From Vreelandella neptunia (GTDB lineage Bacteria > Pseudomonadota > Gammaproteobacteria > Pseudomonadales > Halomonadaceae), in the NCBI RefSeq assembly GCF_000712975.1, contig NZ_JHQL01000001.1, positions 288,615 through 352,614 on the forward strand: a stretch of 64,000 nt of DNA, given 5' to 3'. Shown piece after piece: positions 25,053 to 36,934 of this stretch (its first letter is position 1; every line of letters begins with the position of its first letter). The notes beneath the pieces were generated by a model. It saw only the letters and a program-made list of their open reading frames with translations. It did not search any database and was not told the DNA's origin. The translations under genes and the position numbers were made by a program.

Positions 25053-25886
25053 TTAGCGAGGTGAAAAACGCCTCGTTAAGCCTGTTTCGGCAATCATACG
25101 CGTTGAAATCTCTTCTACCGAGAAGCGCGTTGTATCGATAAACGGGATATGCATCGAACGGTAAAGCGATTCTGCTTGACCAACTTCTTGTAAACATTGA
25201 TCCATTGAGCTGTAACGGCTATTTGGGCGCCGCTCATTGCGAATCGCTGCTAGTCTGCGGGCATCAATTGTCAGGCCAAATAATTTATGGCGATGCGGTG
25301 CTAGCACTTTAGGTAGCTTCAAGCTGCCATCTTCATCCAGGTCATCTTCAGTCAATGGGTAGTTAGCTGCTCGTATGCCAAACTGAAGCGCTAAATAAAG
25401 AGACGTGGGCGTTTTACCGCAACGAGAGACGCCGACCAAAATAATATCGGCTTTATCGTATTGATGGGTGCGAGCACCGTCATCATTATCTAGTGCAAAG
25501 TGTACTGAATGGATGCGATCCATATAGACATCATCGCTACCAATTGAGTGCGTCCTGCCAACACTATAGGAAGAGTGCGTTTCTAATTCTTGTTCGAGCG
25601 GCTCTAGAAAGGTAGAGAAAATATCTACCTTAAATCCAGAGGCTTGCCGAATAACATTGCGAATGTCCTGATCTACGATGGTGTCAATAATAATAGGACG
25701 GTGACCATCGCGGTTAGCAGTAGACTCGATTATTTCTGCTAATGCCTGTGCCTTTTCTAACGTGTCGATGTAAGGCTTGGTTAACATATTAATTTCAACA
25801 TCACTAAATTGGGCCAAGAGGCTACGCCCAAGGCTTTCCGCAGTAATGCCAGTGCCATCTGAAATAAAAAAAGCTGTACGCTTCAT
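25053..25886 (-). CDS. ppsR: PEP synthase regulatory kinase/pyrophosphorylase (DUF299)
   Basis: Bifunctional regulator that inactivates PEP synthase by ADP-dependent phosphorylation and reactivates it by phosphate-dependent dephosphorylation. The 277-residue protein has the family N-terminus [20 protein letters not shown], and its P-loop [15 protein letters not shown] lies around residues 152-166. The ATG at 25886 is chosen over a GTG at 25898 because it aligns with the family start. It is divergent from ppsA, its target, across a 250-bp intergenic region, the usual arrangement. Confidence 0.93.
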   Translation of the reverse strand: MKRTAFFISDGTGITAESLGRSLLAQFSDVEINMLTKPYIDTLEKAQALAEIIESTANRDGHRPIIIDTIVDQDIRNVIRQASGFKVDIFSTFLEPLEQELETHSSYSVGRTHSIGSDDVYMDRIHSVHFALDNDDGARTHQYDKADIILVGVSRCGKTPTSLYLALQFGIRAANYPLTEDDLDEDGSLKLPKVLAPHRHKLFGLTIDARRLAAIRNERRPNSRYSSMDQCLQEVGQAESLYRSMHIPFIDTTRFSVEEISTRMIAETGLTRRFSPR

Positions 25887-26136
25887 AACCAAGTCCACCA
25901 GTAAATAGAACGCCTATTGTGGGTTGCACCGCGGATTAGCACAATATTTGGTGCTTAATTCTGCGTGCTTTTCGTGCCCACTACATAAAAAGCTATTTAT
26001 AGCGTTTTGTTGTAAAAAACCTCCACTCCGTTCGCTATTAGACCAATGGCGAATGCTGTATGGCAATGCTAGGGTGGCATTGTCTATAAGAGTCGGCCTA
26101 CCGGGTCGCGAAGCAGTCTAAAAGCGAGGGGGTTGC

Positions 26137-28521
26137 GTGGAAGAGTACATTCTATGGTTCGATCAGCTAGGTATGGCAGACGTCGAACGCGTGGGTGGTA
26201 AAAACGCTTCGCTTGGCGAAATGATATCGAATTTGTCGGGTGTCGGTGTGACAGTGCCAGGTGGTTTTGCCACGACGGCTCATGCCTATCGTGAATTTCT
26301 CTCTCACGAAGGGTTAAATGATCGTATCAATGCCACCCTTGCTCGCCTTGATGTCGATGATGTTAAAGCGTTGGCCGAGGCTGGAAAAACCATCCGCCAA
26401 TGGGTTATTGATACCCCACTTCCCCCTGCATTTGAAAACGCGCTACGTGATGCCTATGAGCAGCTTCAAGCCAAACATCCTAGCTTGAAAGTTGCCGTAC
26501 GCAGCTCGGCAACAGCAGAAGACTTGCCCGATGCATCTTTTGCAGGGCAGCAGGAAACGTTCCTAAACATCGAAGGCTTTAACAATATTAAGCAAGCGGT
26601 GCACGAAGTGTTCGCCTCGCTGTTTAATGACCGTGCGATCTCCTATCGCGTTCACCGCGGCTATGCCCATGAAAATGTAGCGCTGTCGGCGGGTGTACAG
26701 AAAATGGTTCGTTCCGAGACCGGTGCTTCCGGGGTCATGTTTACTTTGGATACAGAGTCTGGTTACCGCGATGCGGTGTTTGTAACCGCTTCGTGGGGGC
26801 TTGGCGAAACGGTTGTTCAGGGGGCTGTTAATCCTGACGAGTTTTATGTGCACAAGCCCACGCTTGAAGCGGGCCGCCCTGCGGTACTGCGTCGCACACT
26901 GGGCTCTAAGTTGATCAAAATGATCTACGGCCAAGACGCCAGTGCCGGTAAGTCGGTTGAAACTGTTGACGTGCCACTCAAAGATCGTGGTCGGTTCTGT
27001 ATTAACGATGAACAGATTATGGATCTCGCGCGGCAAGCCATAACCATTGAAAAGCACTATCAGCGCCCGATGGATATTGAGTGGGCGCTAGATGGCGACG
27101 ATGGTCAGCTTTACATCGTTCAAGCTCGCCCTGAAACCGTTGTTTCTCAACAAGAAGGCGGTAAATTAGAACGCTTTCACCTGCGTGAGAAAGGACGCAC
27201 ACTGATCACTGGACGGGCGATTGGTCAGCGTATTGGGCGTGGTACGGTAAAAACAGTGCTAAGTCCTGAAGAAATGGACAAGGTTCAAGAGGGCGATATT
27301 CTGGTGACCGACATGACCGATCCCGATTGGGAGCCGATCATGAAGCGTGCGTCAGCGATTGTAACAAACCGCGGTGGACGAACCTGTCATGCCGCCATCA
27401 TTGCCCGAGAATTAGGCATTCCCGCAGTGGTAGGGTGTGGTGATGCGACCACTCAGCTCAAAGAAGGCATGGATGTCACGGTGTCTTGTGCTGAAGGTGA
27501 TACTGGGCACGTCTATGAAGGGCTTTTGGCATTTGATTGTAAGGTGTCAAGTGTTGATGCAATGCCTGAGATCCCCTTTAAAATTATGATGAATGTGGGT
27601 AATCCGGATCGTGCCTTTGGCTTTGCTGGTTTGCCCCATGCGGGGGTTGGTCTCGCCAGGTTGGAATTCATCATCAACCGTATGATTGGTGTACATCCTA
27701 AAGCGCTGTTGGATTACGACACGCTGCCTGCCGATCTTCAGCAAGTTATCGATTTACGCACCGCCGGTTACGATGATCCAGTCAGCTTCTATGTTGATAA
27801 GCTGGTCGAAGGTATTTCAACACTGGCTGCTGCTTTTCACCCTCAGCGAGTGATAGTAAGGCTTTCTGATTTTAAATCAAATGAGTACGAAAACCTTATT
27901 GGTGGCAAACTCTACGAACCCGGTGAAGAGAACCCAATGCTTGGTTTCAGGGGGGCTTCTCGTTATATCTCAGATGCCTTTAGACCCTGTTTTGAGCTTG
28001 AGTGCCGAGCGCTTAAGCGGGTTCGTGAAGAAATGGGCTTTGATAACGTTGAAATCATGGTGCCCTTTGTTCGCACCACCGATGAAGCGCGCGAGGTAGT
28101 CGAGTTGTTGGCTGCTAATGGCTTGCCGCGGGGCGGTGAGTCTCATCCTGATGGCTTAAAAGTTATCATGATGTGTGAGCTGCCAGCTAATGCGCTACTG
28201 GCTGATGAGTTCCTTGAGTACTTTGATGGTTTCTCTATTGGCTCTAACGATTTGACCCAGCTAACACTTGGACTTGATCGTGACTCAGGTATCGTTGCGC
28301 ACCTGTTTGATGAGCGAAATCCAGCAGTGAAAAAGCTGTTAGCCATGGCCATTAAGGCATGCAAAGCACAAGGCAAGTATGTTGGTATTTGTGGCCAAGG
28401 CCCTTCTGATCATCCGGATTTGGCCAAGTGGTTAATGGAGCAGGGAATTGATTCTGTCTCTTTAAACCCAGATGCAGTGCTTGAAACTTGGTTTATGCTG
28501 GCAGGTGAAACCATTGAATAA
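26137..28521 (+). CDS. ppsA: Phosphoenolpyruvate synthase
   Basis: Converts pyruvate, ATP and water to PEP, AMP and phosphate for gluconeogenesis. The 794-residue protein has the N-terminal ATP-grasp region ([32 protein letters not shown]), the swivelling phosphohistidine domain [21 protein letters not shown] with His418, and the C-terminal PEP/pyruvate barrel ([31 protein letters not shown]). The start is GTG, preceded by GAGGGGG. It is regulated post-translationally by the divergent ppsR product. Confidence 0.96.
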   Translation: MEEYILWFDQLGMADVERVGGKNASLGEMISNLSGVGVTVPGGFATTAHAYREFLSHEGLNDRINATLARLDVDDVKALAEAGKTIRQWVIDTPLPPAFENALRDAYEQLQAKHPSLKVAVRSSATAEDLPDASFAGQQETFLNIEGFNNIKQAVHEVFASLFNDRAISYRVHRGYAHENVALSAGVQKMVRSETGASGVMFTLDTESGYRDAVFVTASWGLGETVVQGAVNPDEFYVHKPTLEAGRPAVLRRTLGSKLIKMIYGQDASAGKSVETVDVPLKDRGRFCINDEQIMDLARQAITIEKHYQRPMDIEWALDGDDGQLYIVQARPETVVSQQEGGKLERFHLREKGRTLITGRAIGQRIGRGTVKTVLSPEEMDKVQEGDILVTDMTDPDWEPIMKRASAIVTNRGGRTCHAAIIARELGIPAVVGCGDATTQLKEGMDVTVSCAEGDTGHVYEGLLAFDCKVSSVDAMPEIPFKIMMNVGNPDRAFGFAGLPHAGVGLARLEFIINRMIGVHPKALLDYDTLPADLQQVIDLRTAGYDDPVSFYVDKLVEGISTLAAAFHPQRVIVRLSDFKSNEYENLIGGKLYEPGEENPMLGFRGASRYISDAFRPCFELECRALKRVREEMGFDNVEIMVPFVRTTDEAREVVELLAANGLPRGGESHPDGLKVIMMCELPANALLADEFLEYFDGFSIGSNDLTQLTLGLDRDSGIVAHLFDERNPAVKKLLAMAIKACKAQGKYVGICGQGPSDHPDLAKWLMEQGIDSVSLNPDAVLETWFMLAGETIE

Positions 28522-28558
28522 TACGTTCTAGCAGCATGACGAATCTAATTCGTATCTT

Positions 28559-28580
28559 CGCCCGGCCATTGTGCCGGGCG
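28559..28580 (+). terminator. Hairpin terminator after ppsA
   Basis: The perfect GC-rich arms CGCCCGGC and GCCGGGCG have a 6-base loop. The T tract begins only after a few further bases. Confidence 0.65.
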
Positions 28581-28675
28581 AGTGCGTTTTATAGGCTACG
28601 CTTTGACTGAGTTATAGAATGTTGGGGCGTCGTGAGGTTCATACGCGCTAAATCACTGTCGTAGGAGAGAAAAGC

Positions 28676-30463
28676 ATGTTGCCTAAACGGATGTTATCGC
28701 TAACGGGCTTAATGTTAGTGCCTCTATATAGCTGGGGGTTTAGTTATGAAGTGCCCTCTATTACTCCTGAAGTAGGATCAGGTTTTGAAGAGAAGCCTGG
28801 CTGGGAGGTTTCGACATTTGCGGTAGCGGCAGCAAATCCGTTGGCAACCGATGCGGGTTATCAGGTGCTGAAAGCCGGCGGCAATGCCATTGATGCCGCC
28901 GTAGCGGTGCAAATGGTACTGACACTTGTTGAACCTCAGTCGAGTGGTATTGGTGGTGGTGCCTTTTTGATGCATTACGATGGGCATGATGTACAGGCTT
29001 ATGATGGCCGTGAAACCGCACCTGCGGCAGTGACCGGTGAGCTATTTATCGAGAACGGTGAGCCACTTGAATTTGCCGATGCAGTGGCGAGCGGTTTATC
29101 TGTTGGTGTGCCTGGCACCGTACGTATGCTTGAAATGGCGCACGCAGAGCATGGCCAGTTGCCTTGGAAAGAGCTGCTAACCCCTGCCATTACGCTTGCA
29201 GAAGAAGGTTTTGGAGTTAGCCAACGCTTGCACACTAGCTTAGCGAATGACACCGCTCTGCGTGATAATGTGCTGGCAAGTGACTTTTACTACACCGGTG
29301 ACGGGGAGCCGATAGCCGTTGGTGAAACGCTTAAAAATCCTGCATTGGCTGCTATTTTGCGCCGTATTGCCGAAGAGGGTAGCGTCGCGCTTTATGAAGG
29401 AGATATTGCAGAAGATCTTGTTGAGCGTGTTCAATCACACCCTGTGCGCCCAGGTACGCTAACGTCAGATGACATGAGTGGTTATGCGGCCCTAGAAAGA
29501 GAACCACTGTGCACGCCTTGGCAGCAGTGGGAAGTGTGCGGTTTCCCGCCACCTTCGTCGGGCCACCTGACGGTGATGCAAATTTTAGGCATGCTAGAAC
29601 AGCAGCCTTTACTGGAAGCGCCGTTAGAGGATGGTGTGAGTAGCAGCGGTTGGCTACACCAGTTTTTAGAGGCGTCTCGCTTAGCATTCGCTGACCGTGG
29701 TCGCTATATCGGCGACCCTGACTTTGTTGAGGCACCGGGTGGTGATTGGTCGCTCATGCTAGCACCTGATTATTTAGCTAACCGAAGTGCATTGATTGAT
29801 GAGCAAAGCATGGGTGGGAGTGCTAAACCAGGTAATCCTGGCGAGCTTTCGATTAGTGTTGCAAGCCAACCTGAGCAGCCTGAGTATGGTACCAGCCACA
29901 TTAGCATTGTGGATGCAGAGGGCAACGCACTTGCAATGACGACCACCATCGAGCAAGCATTTGGTTCACGTATTTTAGCCGACGGTGGAACTGGGTTGGC
30001 GGGTGGTTATTTGCTGAATAATGAGCTGACGGATTTTTCGTTTGTTCCCGAGATAGACGGTGAACCTGTCGCCAACCGTGTTGAGCCTGGCAAGCGGCCT
30101 CGTTCAAGCATGAGTCCAACGCTAGTGTTTGATCAAGAAAGTGGAGAGCTAGTGGCAAGCTTGGGCTCACCAGGCGGTGCCGCCATTATTCATTATACTG
30201 CTCGCACCTTGGTGGCTATGCGCGACTGGGGGTTGAACGCGCAGGAAGCGCTGAATCTACCTCACGCTATCACTCTGGGTGGTGATGTGTTTATTGAGGA
30301 GGGGCGCTTTCCTGAGGAGACGATTGAAGCACTTCGTGAACGTGGGCATACCGTCAACGAGCGTGAGCTTACTAGCGGACTGCAAGCCATTATGCGCTTG
30401 GAGGACGGCAGCTTATTCGGGGGCGCCGACCCGCGTCGTGAAGGCGTTGTGATGGGAGACTAA
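28676..30463 (+). CDS. ggt: Gamma-glutamyltransferase
   Basis: Periplasmic N-terminal-nucleophile hydrolase that cleaves glutathione and other gamma-glutamyl compounds. The 595-residue precursor has a signal peptide (residues ~1-22). The large subunit contains GGNAIDAAVAVQMVLTLVEPQSSG, then EYGTSHISIVDAEGNA, where Thr406 would become the new N-terminus after autocleavage. The small subunit shows RPRSSMSPTLVF and SLGSPGGAAII. It is preceded by GGAGAG and stands alone, convergent with the glycerophosphodiesterase gene 20 bp away. Confidence 0.94.
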   Translation: MLPKRMLSLTGLMLVPLYSWGFSYEVPSITPEVGSGFEEKPGWEVSTFAVAAANPLATDAGYQVLKAGGNAIDAAVAVQMVLTLVEPQSSGIGGGAFLMHYDGHDVQAYDGRETAPAAVTGELFIENGEPLEFADAVASGLSVGVPGTVRMLEMAHAEHGQLPWKELLTPAITLAEEGFGVSQRLHTSLANDTALRDNVLASDFYYTGDGEPIAVGETLKNPALAAILRRIAEEGSVALYEGDIAEDLVERVQSHPVRPGTLTSDDMSGYAALEREPLCTPWQQWEVCGFPPPSSGHLTVMQILGMLEQQPLLEAPLEDGVSSSGWLHQFLEASRLAFADRGRYIGDPDFVEAPGGDWSLMLAPDYLANRSALIDEQSMGGSAKPGNPGELSISVASQPEQPEYGTSHISIVDAEGNALAMTTTIEQAFGSRILADGGTGLAGGYLLNNELTDFSFVPEIDGEPVANRVEPGKRPRSSMSPTLVFDQESGELVASLGSPGGAAIIHYTARTLVAMRDWGLNAQEALNLPHAITLGGDVFIEEGRFPEETIEALRERGHTVNERELTSGLQAIMRLEDGSLFGGADPRREGVVMGD

Positions 30464-30483
30464 TGCTCATCATGATGGGTAAC

Positions 30484-32370
30484 CTATTGCCGTAACCAGT
30501 TGCGGAGCTTTACCAACATGAGACCGCCGTCGCTTAATGCGCGGCGGTCTTCTATTAGTTCACTTAAGCGGTCTGGATAGTCGGTGATGATCGCATCAAC
30601 TCCAAGATCTATGAGGGTAGACATGCGCGTTCGGTCATTAACTGTCCAGGCATGTATTTCGTAATTATAAAGCGCAGCCAAGCGTATTTCTTGCGCTGTG
30701 ATGCGGTTATGGCGCAGGCCAAGCGCATCAAATTGGCGTCGATCCAATGTGCCAGCCAGTATTAGTTGGGCAAGTAAAGTAACGCGTAAGTCAGGGGCTT
30801 GTTGTTTTAAATAGGTAACCATATTGGGCGACATGGTTGCCATCCGCATTTCCAGGAACACATTTGGAAACCCACAGTTCGCATTCGCATTGAGCACGTT
30901 ATTCTGGGTTGCCCAGCAGCGGTAACGAATGTCGCTTTCTGCCTCAAGGGTTGCTATCACAGCGCGAGCGAGCTTTTCTTCGTCGCCTGGTGATGGCTTC
31001 ATATCAATCATCAGGCCAGCACGTCCTCGTACTAGCGCCAACGCATCATCTAAACCAGCAATTCTTTCGTCTTGAAAGGCGTCGCCAAACCAGCTGCCTA
31101 CATCAAATTTGCTCAATTCTGCTCGGGTGAGGTCACCAAATTCTCGTCGATCGCCAGTCAGGCGCGCCAAGCTACGATCATGGTAGAGCAGTACTTGATT
31201 GTCAGCACTTAGGCGAACATCCAGTTCTATGGCATCAGAGCCGTCTTCAAGTGCTTGCCTTATTGCCGATAAGGTATTCTCAGGCGCTACCATTGAGCTT
31301 CCACGATGGGCAATGACCGCTACGTTATCGCGTATTTCAAAGCTATTGAGTATCCACCAAGCTTGAAGTCCAGCCAGAAGCAGCACGCTCAGCTCAATCG
31401 CCCACGCAAGACGACCAGGGTGAGCGTTTTCTGAACGAGGGGAAGGGCGCATTTCGCGATGGGCTAACTGTAAGTAAAGACAGGCGGTTAGCAGCGCATT
31501 GGTGGCAATACCTAAAAATGTAATGGTTAACGTAACGAGTACGTAGCTGGTTAAATAAGCCAGCATCGCTGGAACCAACACAGCATTATATTCGGGTAGC
31601 CCCCACAAGAGAGGCGTCACAACAGTATCAAATAACCATGTCGAGATTATCGGCAGGCTGATAATGACGATCAGTAGTGTTAACACTGCCGCACCAATCG
31701 ATCGATGCCAGCCACGAGTTAAATGTACGCTACGCCTCAGTGCTTGGAAGGGTGAACAGTTGTCCAGTGCGACTAAAGGGAGTGCTAGTAACCAGCGCAG
31801 GTAGAGCCATGCGGCTAGTCCAAGCCAGATAATGAGTAAAGGCAATGCGCAAGCAATAAAATACCAAAGCGAGGCTGGACGAGTTTGTTGTAAATAGTAA
31901 GGATCTATACCGCTTAACCACACATCATAAAGCCACGTTAAGCCCATCATAAAAGGGGCTAAGAGTAGCAAGTGGGAGCCCACCTGAAGAATTACTAGGC
32001 CTGCGAGGGCTGGCAAGCGGCGGGTGCTCAACCAAAGTGCTTCAAAGGCGAGTCGGTAATGGTTGTCTTTAGGTCTTACGGCAACTAGCAGCATGCCCGT
32101 TTGTTGCCAATAAATTAGTAAGAATGCAAAACCAAGACCCACGAGCATTGCCACTAGGCCTAGGGGGCTAAATAGCAGTGCAAGTAATGCATCATTGGTG
32201 ACCACTGTTCGATTGAGTTGTGCTAACAATGCCTGAGAAATCCAGGCAATCATCGGCACTAAAAGGGCAGAAGCTAATAGCGTAAAGAGTAGATGGTAGG
32301 CAATGAGAGGACGAAGATGGTCGCGTAGGGTGCGAAGTAGGGTGTAGCCCAATTGATTTAGCGGCTGCAT
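30484..32370 (-). CDS. Membrane-bound glycerophosphodiester phosphodiesterase
   Basis: A 628-residue protein with an N-terminal multi-span membrane domain (residues ~1-330, about six to eight hydrophobic segments) of the type fused to GDPD enzymes, then a GDPD catalytic barrel. The catalytic region begins with VIAHRGSSMVAPENTLSAI and EDGSDAIELDVRLSAD, containing the two catalytic His and the metal Glu/Asp. It ends with IHAWTVNDRTRM and DAIITDYPD. It probably hydrolyses glycerophosphodiesters at the membrane. A GTG at 32376 is an equally possible start; no clear ribosome site separates them. Confidence 0.87.
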   Translation of the reverse strand: MQPLNQLGYTLLRTLRDHLRPLIAYHLLFTLLASALLVPMIAWISQALLAQLNRTVVTNDALLALLFSPLGLVAMLVGLGFAFLLIYWQQTGMLLVAVRPKDNHYRLAFEALWLSTRRLPALAGLVILQVGSHLLLLAPFMMGLTWLYDVWLSGIDPYYLQQTRPASLWYFIACALPLLIIWLGLAAWLYLRWLLALPLVALDNCSPFQALRRSVHLTRGWHRSIGAAVLTLLIVIISLPIISTWLFDTVVTPLLWGLPEYNAVLVPAMLAYLTSYVLVTLTITFLGIATNALLTACLYLQLAHREMRPSPRSENAHPGRLAWAIELSVLLLAGLQAWWILNSFEIRDNVAVIAHRGSSMVAPENTLSAIRQALEDGSDAIELDVRLSADNQVLLYHDRSLARLTGDRREFGDLTRAELSKFDVGSWFGDAFQDERIAGLDDALALVRGRAGLMIDMKPSPGDEEKLARAVIATLEAESDIRYRCWATQNNVLNANANCGFPNVFLEMRMATMSPNMVTYLKQQAPDLRVTLLAQLILAGTLDRRQFDALGLRHNRITAQEIRLAALYNYEIHAWTVNDRTRMSTLIDLGVDAIITDYPDRLSELIEDRRALSDGGLMLVKLRNWLRQ

Positions 32371-32438
32371 GGTCACAATTTTGTCAGAATTTGAGCTACC
32401 AGGGTGGCACTATGTGCCACGCCTGGCAAGCAATTGCC

Positions 32439-32933
32439 TTAGGAAAGCTCAAGTGGTTTTTCGGCGATAATAATGCCGTTGTTATCTGCGTAAAGCCATT
32501 GTCCGGGGTGTAGCGTGGCACCAGCGAACGTGACAGGAATCTCACGTTGTCCTTCGCCGCGTTTTTCGCTTTTACGTGGGTGGTTACCTAATGCTTGAAC
32601 GCCGATTGGTAGTGTGACAAGAATATCCACGTCACGCACGCAGCCATACATCACCACACCAGCCCAACCGTTCTTAGCAGCTTGTTCGGCGAGCATATCA
32701 CCTAGCATGGCGCAACGGTGTGAACCGCCAGCATCTACAACCAGTACTGCTCCATCACCTGGTTCGGCAACGGCTTGCTTAACCATTGAGTTGTCTTCAA
32801 AACACTTAACAGTACGAATAGGGCCGTAAAAGCTGTCGATGCCGCCGTAGTTAGCAAACATTGGTTCAAGCACTGTTACGTCAGGGTACGCATCACATAA
32901 ATCCGGTGTCACGACAGGGGGTGTAGTGGTCAT
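32439..32933 (-). CDS. rraA: RraA-family protein (regulator of RNase E activity)
   Basis: A 164-residue RraA-fold trimer protein that in E. coli binds RNase E and inhibits RNA decay. Motifs are [50 protein letters not shown] and [18 protein letters not shown]. Some RraA-like proteins have aldolase activity toward hydroxy-methylglutarate-type substrates, and sequence alone does not rule this out. It lies between the glycerophosphodiesterase gene and acnB on the same strand, with a terminator separating it from acnB. Confidence 0.85.
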   Translation of the reverse strand: MTTTPPVVTPDLCDAYPDVTVLEPMFANYGGIDSFYGPIRTVKCFEDNSMVKQAVAEPGDGAVLVVDAGGSHRCAMLGDMLAEQAAKNGWAGVVMYGCVRDVDILVTLPIGVQALGNHPRKSEKRGEGQREIPVTFAGATLHPGQWLYADNNGIIIAEKPLELS

Positions 32934-33004
32934 TGCACGCTCCTAGAAAGCATTGTTTAAAGAAATCTATCTATGAAGACCAGTTTAAGAAAACCAAATG
33001 CTAT

Positions 33005-33040
33005 AAAAAAACGCCCCAACCTAAAATAGGCTGGGGCGTT
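33005..33040 (-). terminator. Intrinsic terminator after acnB
   Basis: The stem AACGCCCCA / TGGGGCGTT with a short A/T-rich centre is followed, on the minus strand, by seven U residues (33005-33011). Confidence 0.9.
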
Positions 33041-33123
33041 CGGTCATCGGCTCAAGAAGGGATTGTTACCAACCTTCTTGCGATGTTGCGAGCATCGGCG
33101 ATAGGTTCGGTACTTCAAGAGCG

Positions 33124-35727
33124 TTACGCTTCTTGAGCAACCGGTATCACGTTCGAGGCGATTTTTTGATACTCCTCGATTTCGTGAAAGTTCATGTAAC
33201 GATATATTTCCCCAGCGAGAGCGTCAAATTCACTCATATAGCGCTGGTACTCTTCTACAGTTGGAAGACGACCTTCCACGGCAGCAACAGCTGCCAGTTC
33301 CGCTGAGGCGAGATAAACATTGGCACCATCACCCAGACGGTTCGGGAAGTTACGTGTAGACGTAGACACCACGGTGCTTTTCGCTGCAACGCGTGCCTGG
33401 TTACCCATACACAGTGAGCATCCCGGCATTTCCATACGGGCGCCAGCACGGCCATAAATGCCGTAATAGCCTTCTTCGGTAAGTTGGTGCTGATCCATCT
33501 TGGTCGGCGGTGCTAACCAAAGACGCGTTTTCAGGCTACCCGCAGGCTGTTTTTCAAGTAACTTACCCGCTGCGCGGAAATGGCCGATGTTGGTCATGCA
33601 CGAGCCGATAAACACTTCATCAATCTTTTCACCAGCCACGTCTGATAACAGACGGGCATCATCTGGATCGTTCGGTGCGCAAAGAACTGGCTCTTTAATT
33701 TCACTCAGATCGATTTCGATAACTTCAGCATACTCTGCATCGTTATCAGCACGCATTAAGCTTGGGTTGGCAAGCCATGCTTCCATACCTTCAATACGAC
33801 GGCTGATAGTGCGTTCATCTCCATACCCATTCGCCATCATCCACTTTAGCAGTGTGATGTTGGATTTGAGGTACTCGGTGACGCTTTCTTCAGACAGTGT
33901 GATTGTGCAGCCTGCTGCACTGCGCTCTGCTGACGCGTCGGAAAGCTCGAAAGCTTGCTCAACAGTCAGGTCTTCAAGTCCTTCAATTTCTAAGACGCGA
34001 CCAGAGAAAGCGTTCTTCTTACCGGATTTTTCAACGGTTAGCAGGCCCTTTTTGATGGCATAGAGTGGAATCGCGTGAACTAGGTCGCGCAGTGTAACAC
34101 CCGGTTGGCGCTCACCTTTAAAGCGAACCAGCACAGATTCCGGCATGTCCAACGGCATGACGCCAGTCGCGGCAGCAAATGCCACTAGACCAGAACCTGC
34201 TGGGAACGAAATGCCCAGCGGGAAGCGAGTGTGAGAGTCACCACCGGTTCCCACCGTGTCGGGCAGCAGCATGCGGTTCAGCCAGCTGTGGATGATGCCG
34301 TCACCAGGGCGAAGAGAGACGCCGCCACGGTTCATGATGAAGTCAGGCAATGTGTGATGCGTATCCACATCGACAGGCTTTGGATAGGCTGCTGTGTGAC
34401 AGAATGATTGCATGACCAAGTCGGCTTGGAAGCCTAGGCACGCTAAGTCTTTTAACTCATCACGAGTCATCGGCCCAGTCGTGTCCTGAGAGCCAACGGT
34501 GGTCATCTTAGGTTCGCAGTACATGCCGGGGCGCACGCCGTCCAGACCGCAAGCCTTACCGACCATTTTTTGAGCTAGGGTGAAACCTTTGCCCGTATCA
34601 ACCGGCTGGTCCGGTAGGCGGAAAACATCAGAAGGCTCAAGGCCTAGTGATTCACGGGCCTTACCCGTTAAGCCGCGACCAATAATTAACGGAATGCGGC
34701 CACCTGCGCGCACTTCATCAAGAATTAACTGGGTCTTGAGTTCAAATGTTGTCAGTACTTCGTCGGTACCGTGCTTGCACACTTTACCTTCGTAAGGATA
34801 GACATCGATAACATCGCCCATTTCCAGGTTAGAAACATCCATTTCAACCGGCAATGCACCAGAGTCTTCCATCGTATTGAAGAAGATGGGCGCGATTTTA
34901 CCGCCAAAACAGAAGCCACCAGCGCGCTTGTTAGGTACGTAAGGGATGTCGTCGCCAAAGAACCAGAGTACAGAGTTGGTGGCAGACTTACGTGAAGAAC
35001 CGGTACCTACAACATCGCCAACATAGGCAACAGGGAAGCCTTTTGCTTTGACGCCTTCAATTTGTTTCAGCGGGCCGGTTGTTCCTTGAACTTCAGGCTC
35101 AATACCTTCGCGCTCGTTTTTGAGCATAGCGTTGGCATGTAGCGGGATGTCTGGACGCGACCATGCATCAGGTGCTGGAGATAGATCATCGGTGTTGGTT
35201 TCACCAGGCACCTTGAAGACCGTTAATGTAATCTTCTCTTCCAGTGCAGGCTTGGAGAGGAACCACTCTGCTTCAGCCCATGACTGAATAACGTCCTTAG
35301 CAACGGTATTGCCTTTCTTGGCGCGCTCTTCAACGTCATGGAACGCATCAAACATTAGGAGAGTGTGCTTGAGCTGTTCACCAGCTTCACGAGCAAGTTC
35401 TTCGTTGTCTAATAGCTCGACCATGGAGACGATGTTATAACCGCCTTGCATGGTGCCGAGGAGTTTGACGGCATGGATTTTGTCGATTAACGGAGAGGTG
35501 GCTTCACCTTTAGCAATCGCAGTTAAGAAACCTGCTTTTACATAAGCTGCCTCATCAACGCCTGGGGGGACTCGGTTAGTGATTAGATCAAGGACAAACT
35601 CTTCTTCACCTGCCGGCGGATTCTTAAGTAGCTCAATTAAGGCAGCAACTTGTTCGGCGTTCAGGGGCTTGGGCGGTACGCCCTCAGCAGCGCGTTCCTC
35701 GACATGTTGGCGGTAAGCTTCAAGCAC
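33124..35727 (-). CDS. acnB: Aconitate hydratase B
   Basis: TCA-cycle aconitase (citrate to isocitrate), 867 residues, with the AcnB-specific N-terminal HEAT-like domain (residues ~1-160) before the swivel domain. [4Fe-4S] ligands are visible in [16 protein letters not shown] and in [13 protein letters not shown], with the substrate segment [12 protein letters not shown]. The start is GTG at 35727, preceded by GAGAGGG. AcnB of other species can bind RNA when the cluster is lost. It may also isomerise 2-methylisocitrate, but no prp genes are nearby. Confidence 0.96.
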   Translation of the reverse strand: MLEAYRQHVEERAAEGVPPKPLNAEQVAALIELLKNPPAGEEEFVLDLITNRVPPGVDEAAYVKAGFLTAIAKGEATSPLIDKIHAVKLLGTMQGGYNIVSMVELLDNEELAREAGEQLKHTLLMFDAFHDVEERAKKGNTVAKDVIQSWAEAEWFLSKPALEEKITLTVFKVPGETNTDDLSPAPDAWSRPDIPLHANAMLKNEREGIEPEVQGTTGPLKQIEGVKAKGFPVAYVGDVVGTGSSRKSATNSVLWFFGDDIPYVPNKRAGGFCFGGKIAPIFFNTMEDSGALPVEMDVSNLEMGDVIDVYPYEGKVCKHGTDEVLTTFELKTQLILDEVRAGGRIPLIIGRGLTGKARESLGLEPSDVFRLPDQPVDTGKGFTLAQKMVGKACGLDGVRPGMYCEPKMTTVGSQDTTGPMTRDELKDLACLGFQADLVMQSFCHTAAYPKPVDVDTHHTLPDFIMNRGGVSLRPGDGIIHSWLNRMLLPDTVGTGGDSHTRFPLGISFPAGSGLVAFAAATGVMPLDMPESVLVRFKGERQPGVTLRDLVHAIPLYAIKKGLLTVEKSGKKNAFSGRVLEIEGLEDLTVEQAFELSDASAERSAAGCTITLSEESVTEYLKSNITLLKWMMANGYGDERTISRRIEGMEAWLANPSLMRADNDAEYAEVIEIDLSEIKEPVLCAPNDPDDARLLSDVAGEKIDEVFIGSCMTNIGHFRAAGKLLEKQPAGSLKTRLWLAPPTKMDQHQLTEEGYYGIYGRAGARMEMPGCSLCMGNQARVAAKSTVVSTSTRNFPNRLGDGANVYLASAELAAVAAVEGRLPTVEEYQRYMSEFDALAGEIYRYMNFHEIEEYQKIASNVIPVAQEA

Positions 35728-36247
35728 GTTGGGGCCCTCTCATCTTCTTAGTGGTGACGAGCGCATACCCACACGGTATTGAGTATGTGCCCGGACACGT
35801 GACATACGCTTGACAAACAGCGTCTGGTGGATGAAATGGATTCTACGGGAAACTGTCGACAATGTTAAGACGACAAGCTCTTGGGGGCCTTGTACTTTAT
35901 GTTGAGGAGCTGGCAGAAGGTTTCTGAACAACGCGTTTTTTTCTTAATTAATCCTGCGGGTGGAAGTTTTTTACCGAACTGCCGTCATTTAAGGGGAGGG
36001 CGCGTGTGATTATTGTGATGCCGCGTTACCCTATTGTTTGCTCATTTCGTCGTATTATTATCACTACGGCAATAAAATTACTTAAGTTGAAGTGTGGAGC
36101 TTCAATATAAGCGTATTTTTATATTAGCAATGTGCTATATAAAAAGTGCTGTTACGGCCTACTTATGGCAAATGTAATGGCAGGGAACAAACGCCAAGGG
36201 CGTTTATATGTTGTACAATAGTGAGATAAGCGCTTGGTAATGGTATT
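35728..36247. other. Intergenic region between acnB and miaE
   Basis: About 520 bp between divergent genes, A/T-rich toward miaE. It must hold both promoters. I found no ORF with a credible ribosome site, no strong hairpin and no recognised operator. Confidence 0.45.
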
Positions 36248-36904
36248 ATGTCGATACAATTAAATACGCTGGAACCCGTGGGACATTCGCTACAAGCAGA
36301 TGATTTATTGCCAGAATGTCTCCATCAGTTTCTTGCTTGCCCAACGCCAGATGCATGGCTGCAATGGGCACTGGATAACCCTGAGATACTTCTTGTTGAT
36401 CACGCTCAGTGTGAAAAGAAAGCCGCTTCGACGGCAATGAGCTTGCTCTATCGTTATGTTGATCAGCCGTTATTATTAAGCAAGATGTCGCAGCTGGCTC
36501 GAGAGGAGTTACTGCATTTTGAGCAGGTCGTTGGCTTAATGGAGAAGCGTGGCGTGGCCTACACGCACCTTACGGCTTCACGCTATGCCGAAGGCTTACG
36601 TAAGCATCTTCGCAGTAACGACCCGGACCGCTTGATTGATGTATTAATCATTGGTGCGCTTATTGAGGCACGTAGCTGCGAACGCTTTGCACGCTTGATA
36701 CCTTATTTAGATGAAGAGCTTGCAAAGTTTTATCGCACATTGGTGAAGTCCGAAGGCCGTCATTTTGAAGATTATCTGCTGCTTGCTAAACAGCAAACAA
36801 CGGCATCAATAGATGACAGAGTCGCTTTTTTTGTGGCGCGTGAAGCGGAGTTGATTACTTCGCCAGATACGGCTTTTCGTTTTCACAGCGGTGTGCCAGC
36901 GTAG
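36248..36904 (+). CDS. miaE: tRNA-(2-methylthio-N6-isopentenyladenosine-37) hydroxylase
   Basis: Di-iron monooxygenase that hydroxylates ms2i6A37 in tRNAs reading U-starting codons. The 218-residue four-helix protein shows the paired iron-ligand motifs LAREELLHFEQV (ExxH) and LVKSEGRHFEDYLLLA (ExxxHxxE-type), with IGALIEARSCERFARL between. It is followed 30 bp later by the large BTAD/ATPase gene on the same strand. Confidence 0.92.
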   Translation: MSIQLNTLEPVGHSLQADDLLPECLHQFLACPTPDAWLQWALDNPEILLVDHAQCEKKAASTAMSLLYRYVDQPLLLSKMSQLAREELLHFEQVVGLMEKRGVAYTHLTASRYAEGLRKHLRSNDPDRLIDVLIIGALIEARSCERFARLIPYLDEELAKFYRTLVKSEGRHFEDYLLLAKQQTTASIDDRVAFFVAREAELITSPDTAFRFHSGVPA

Positions 36905-36934
36905 GCCATCGCTAGTCTAGGTAGGATATGTATC

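Noticed and set aside
26563..27057. 164-codon ORF opposite ppsA
   Set aside because: Antisense shadow inside a well-supported gene.
33500..34063. 187-codon ORF opposite acnB
   Set aside because: Low-complexity Ser/Arg-rich shadow of acnB codon structure.
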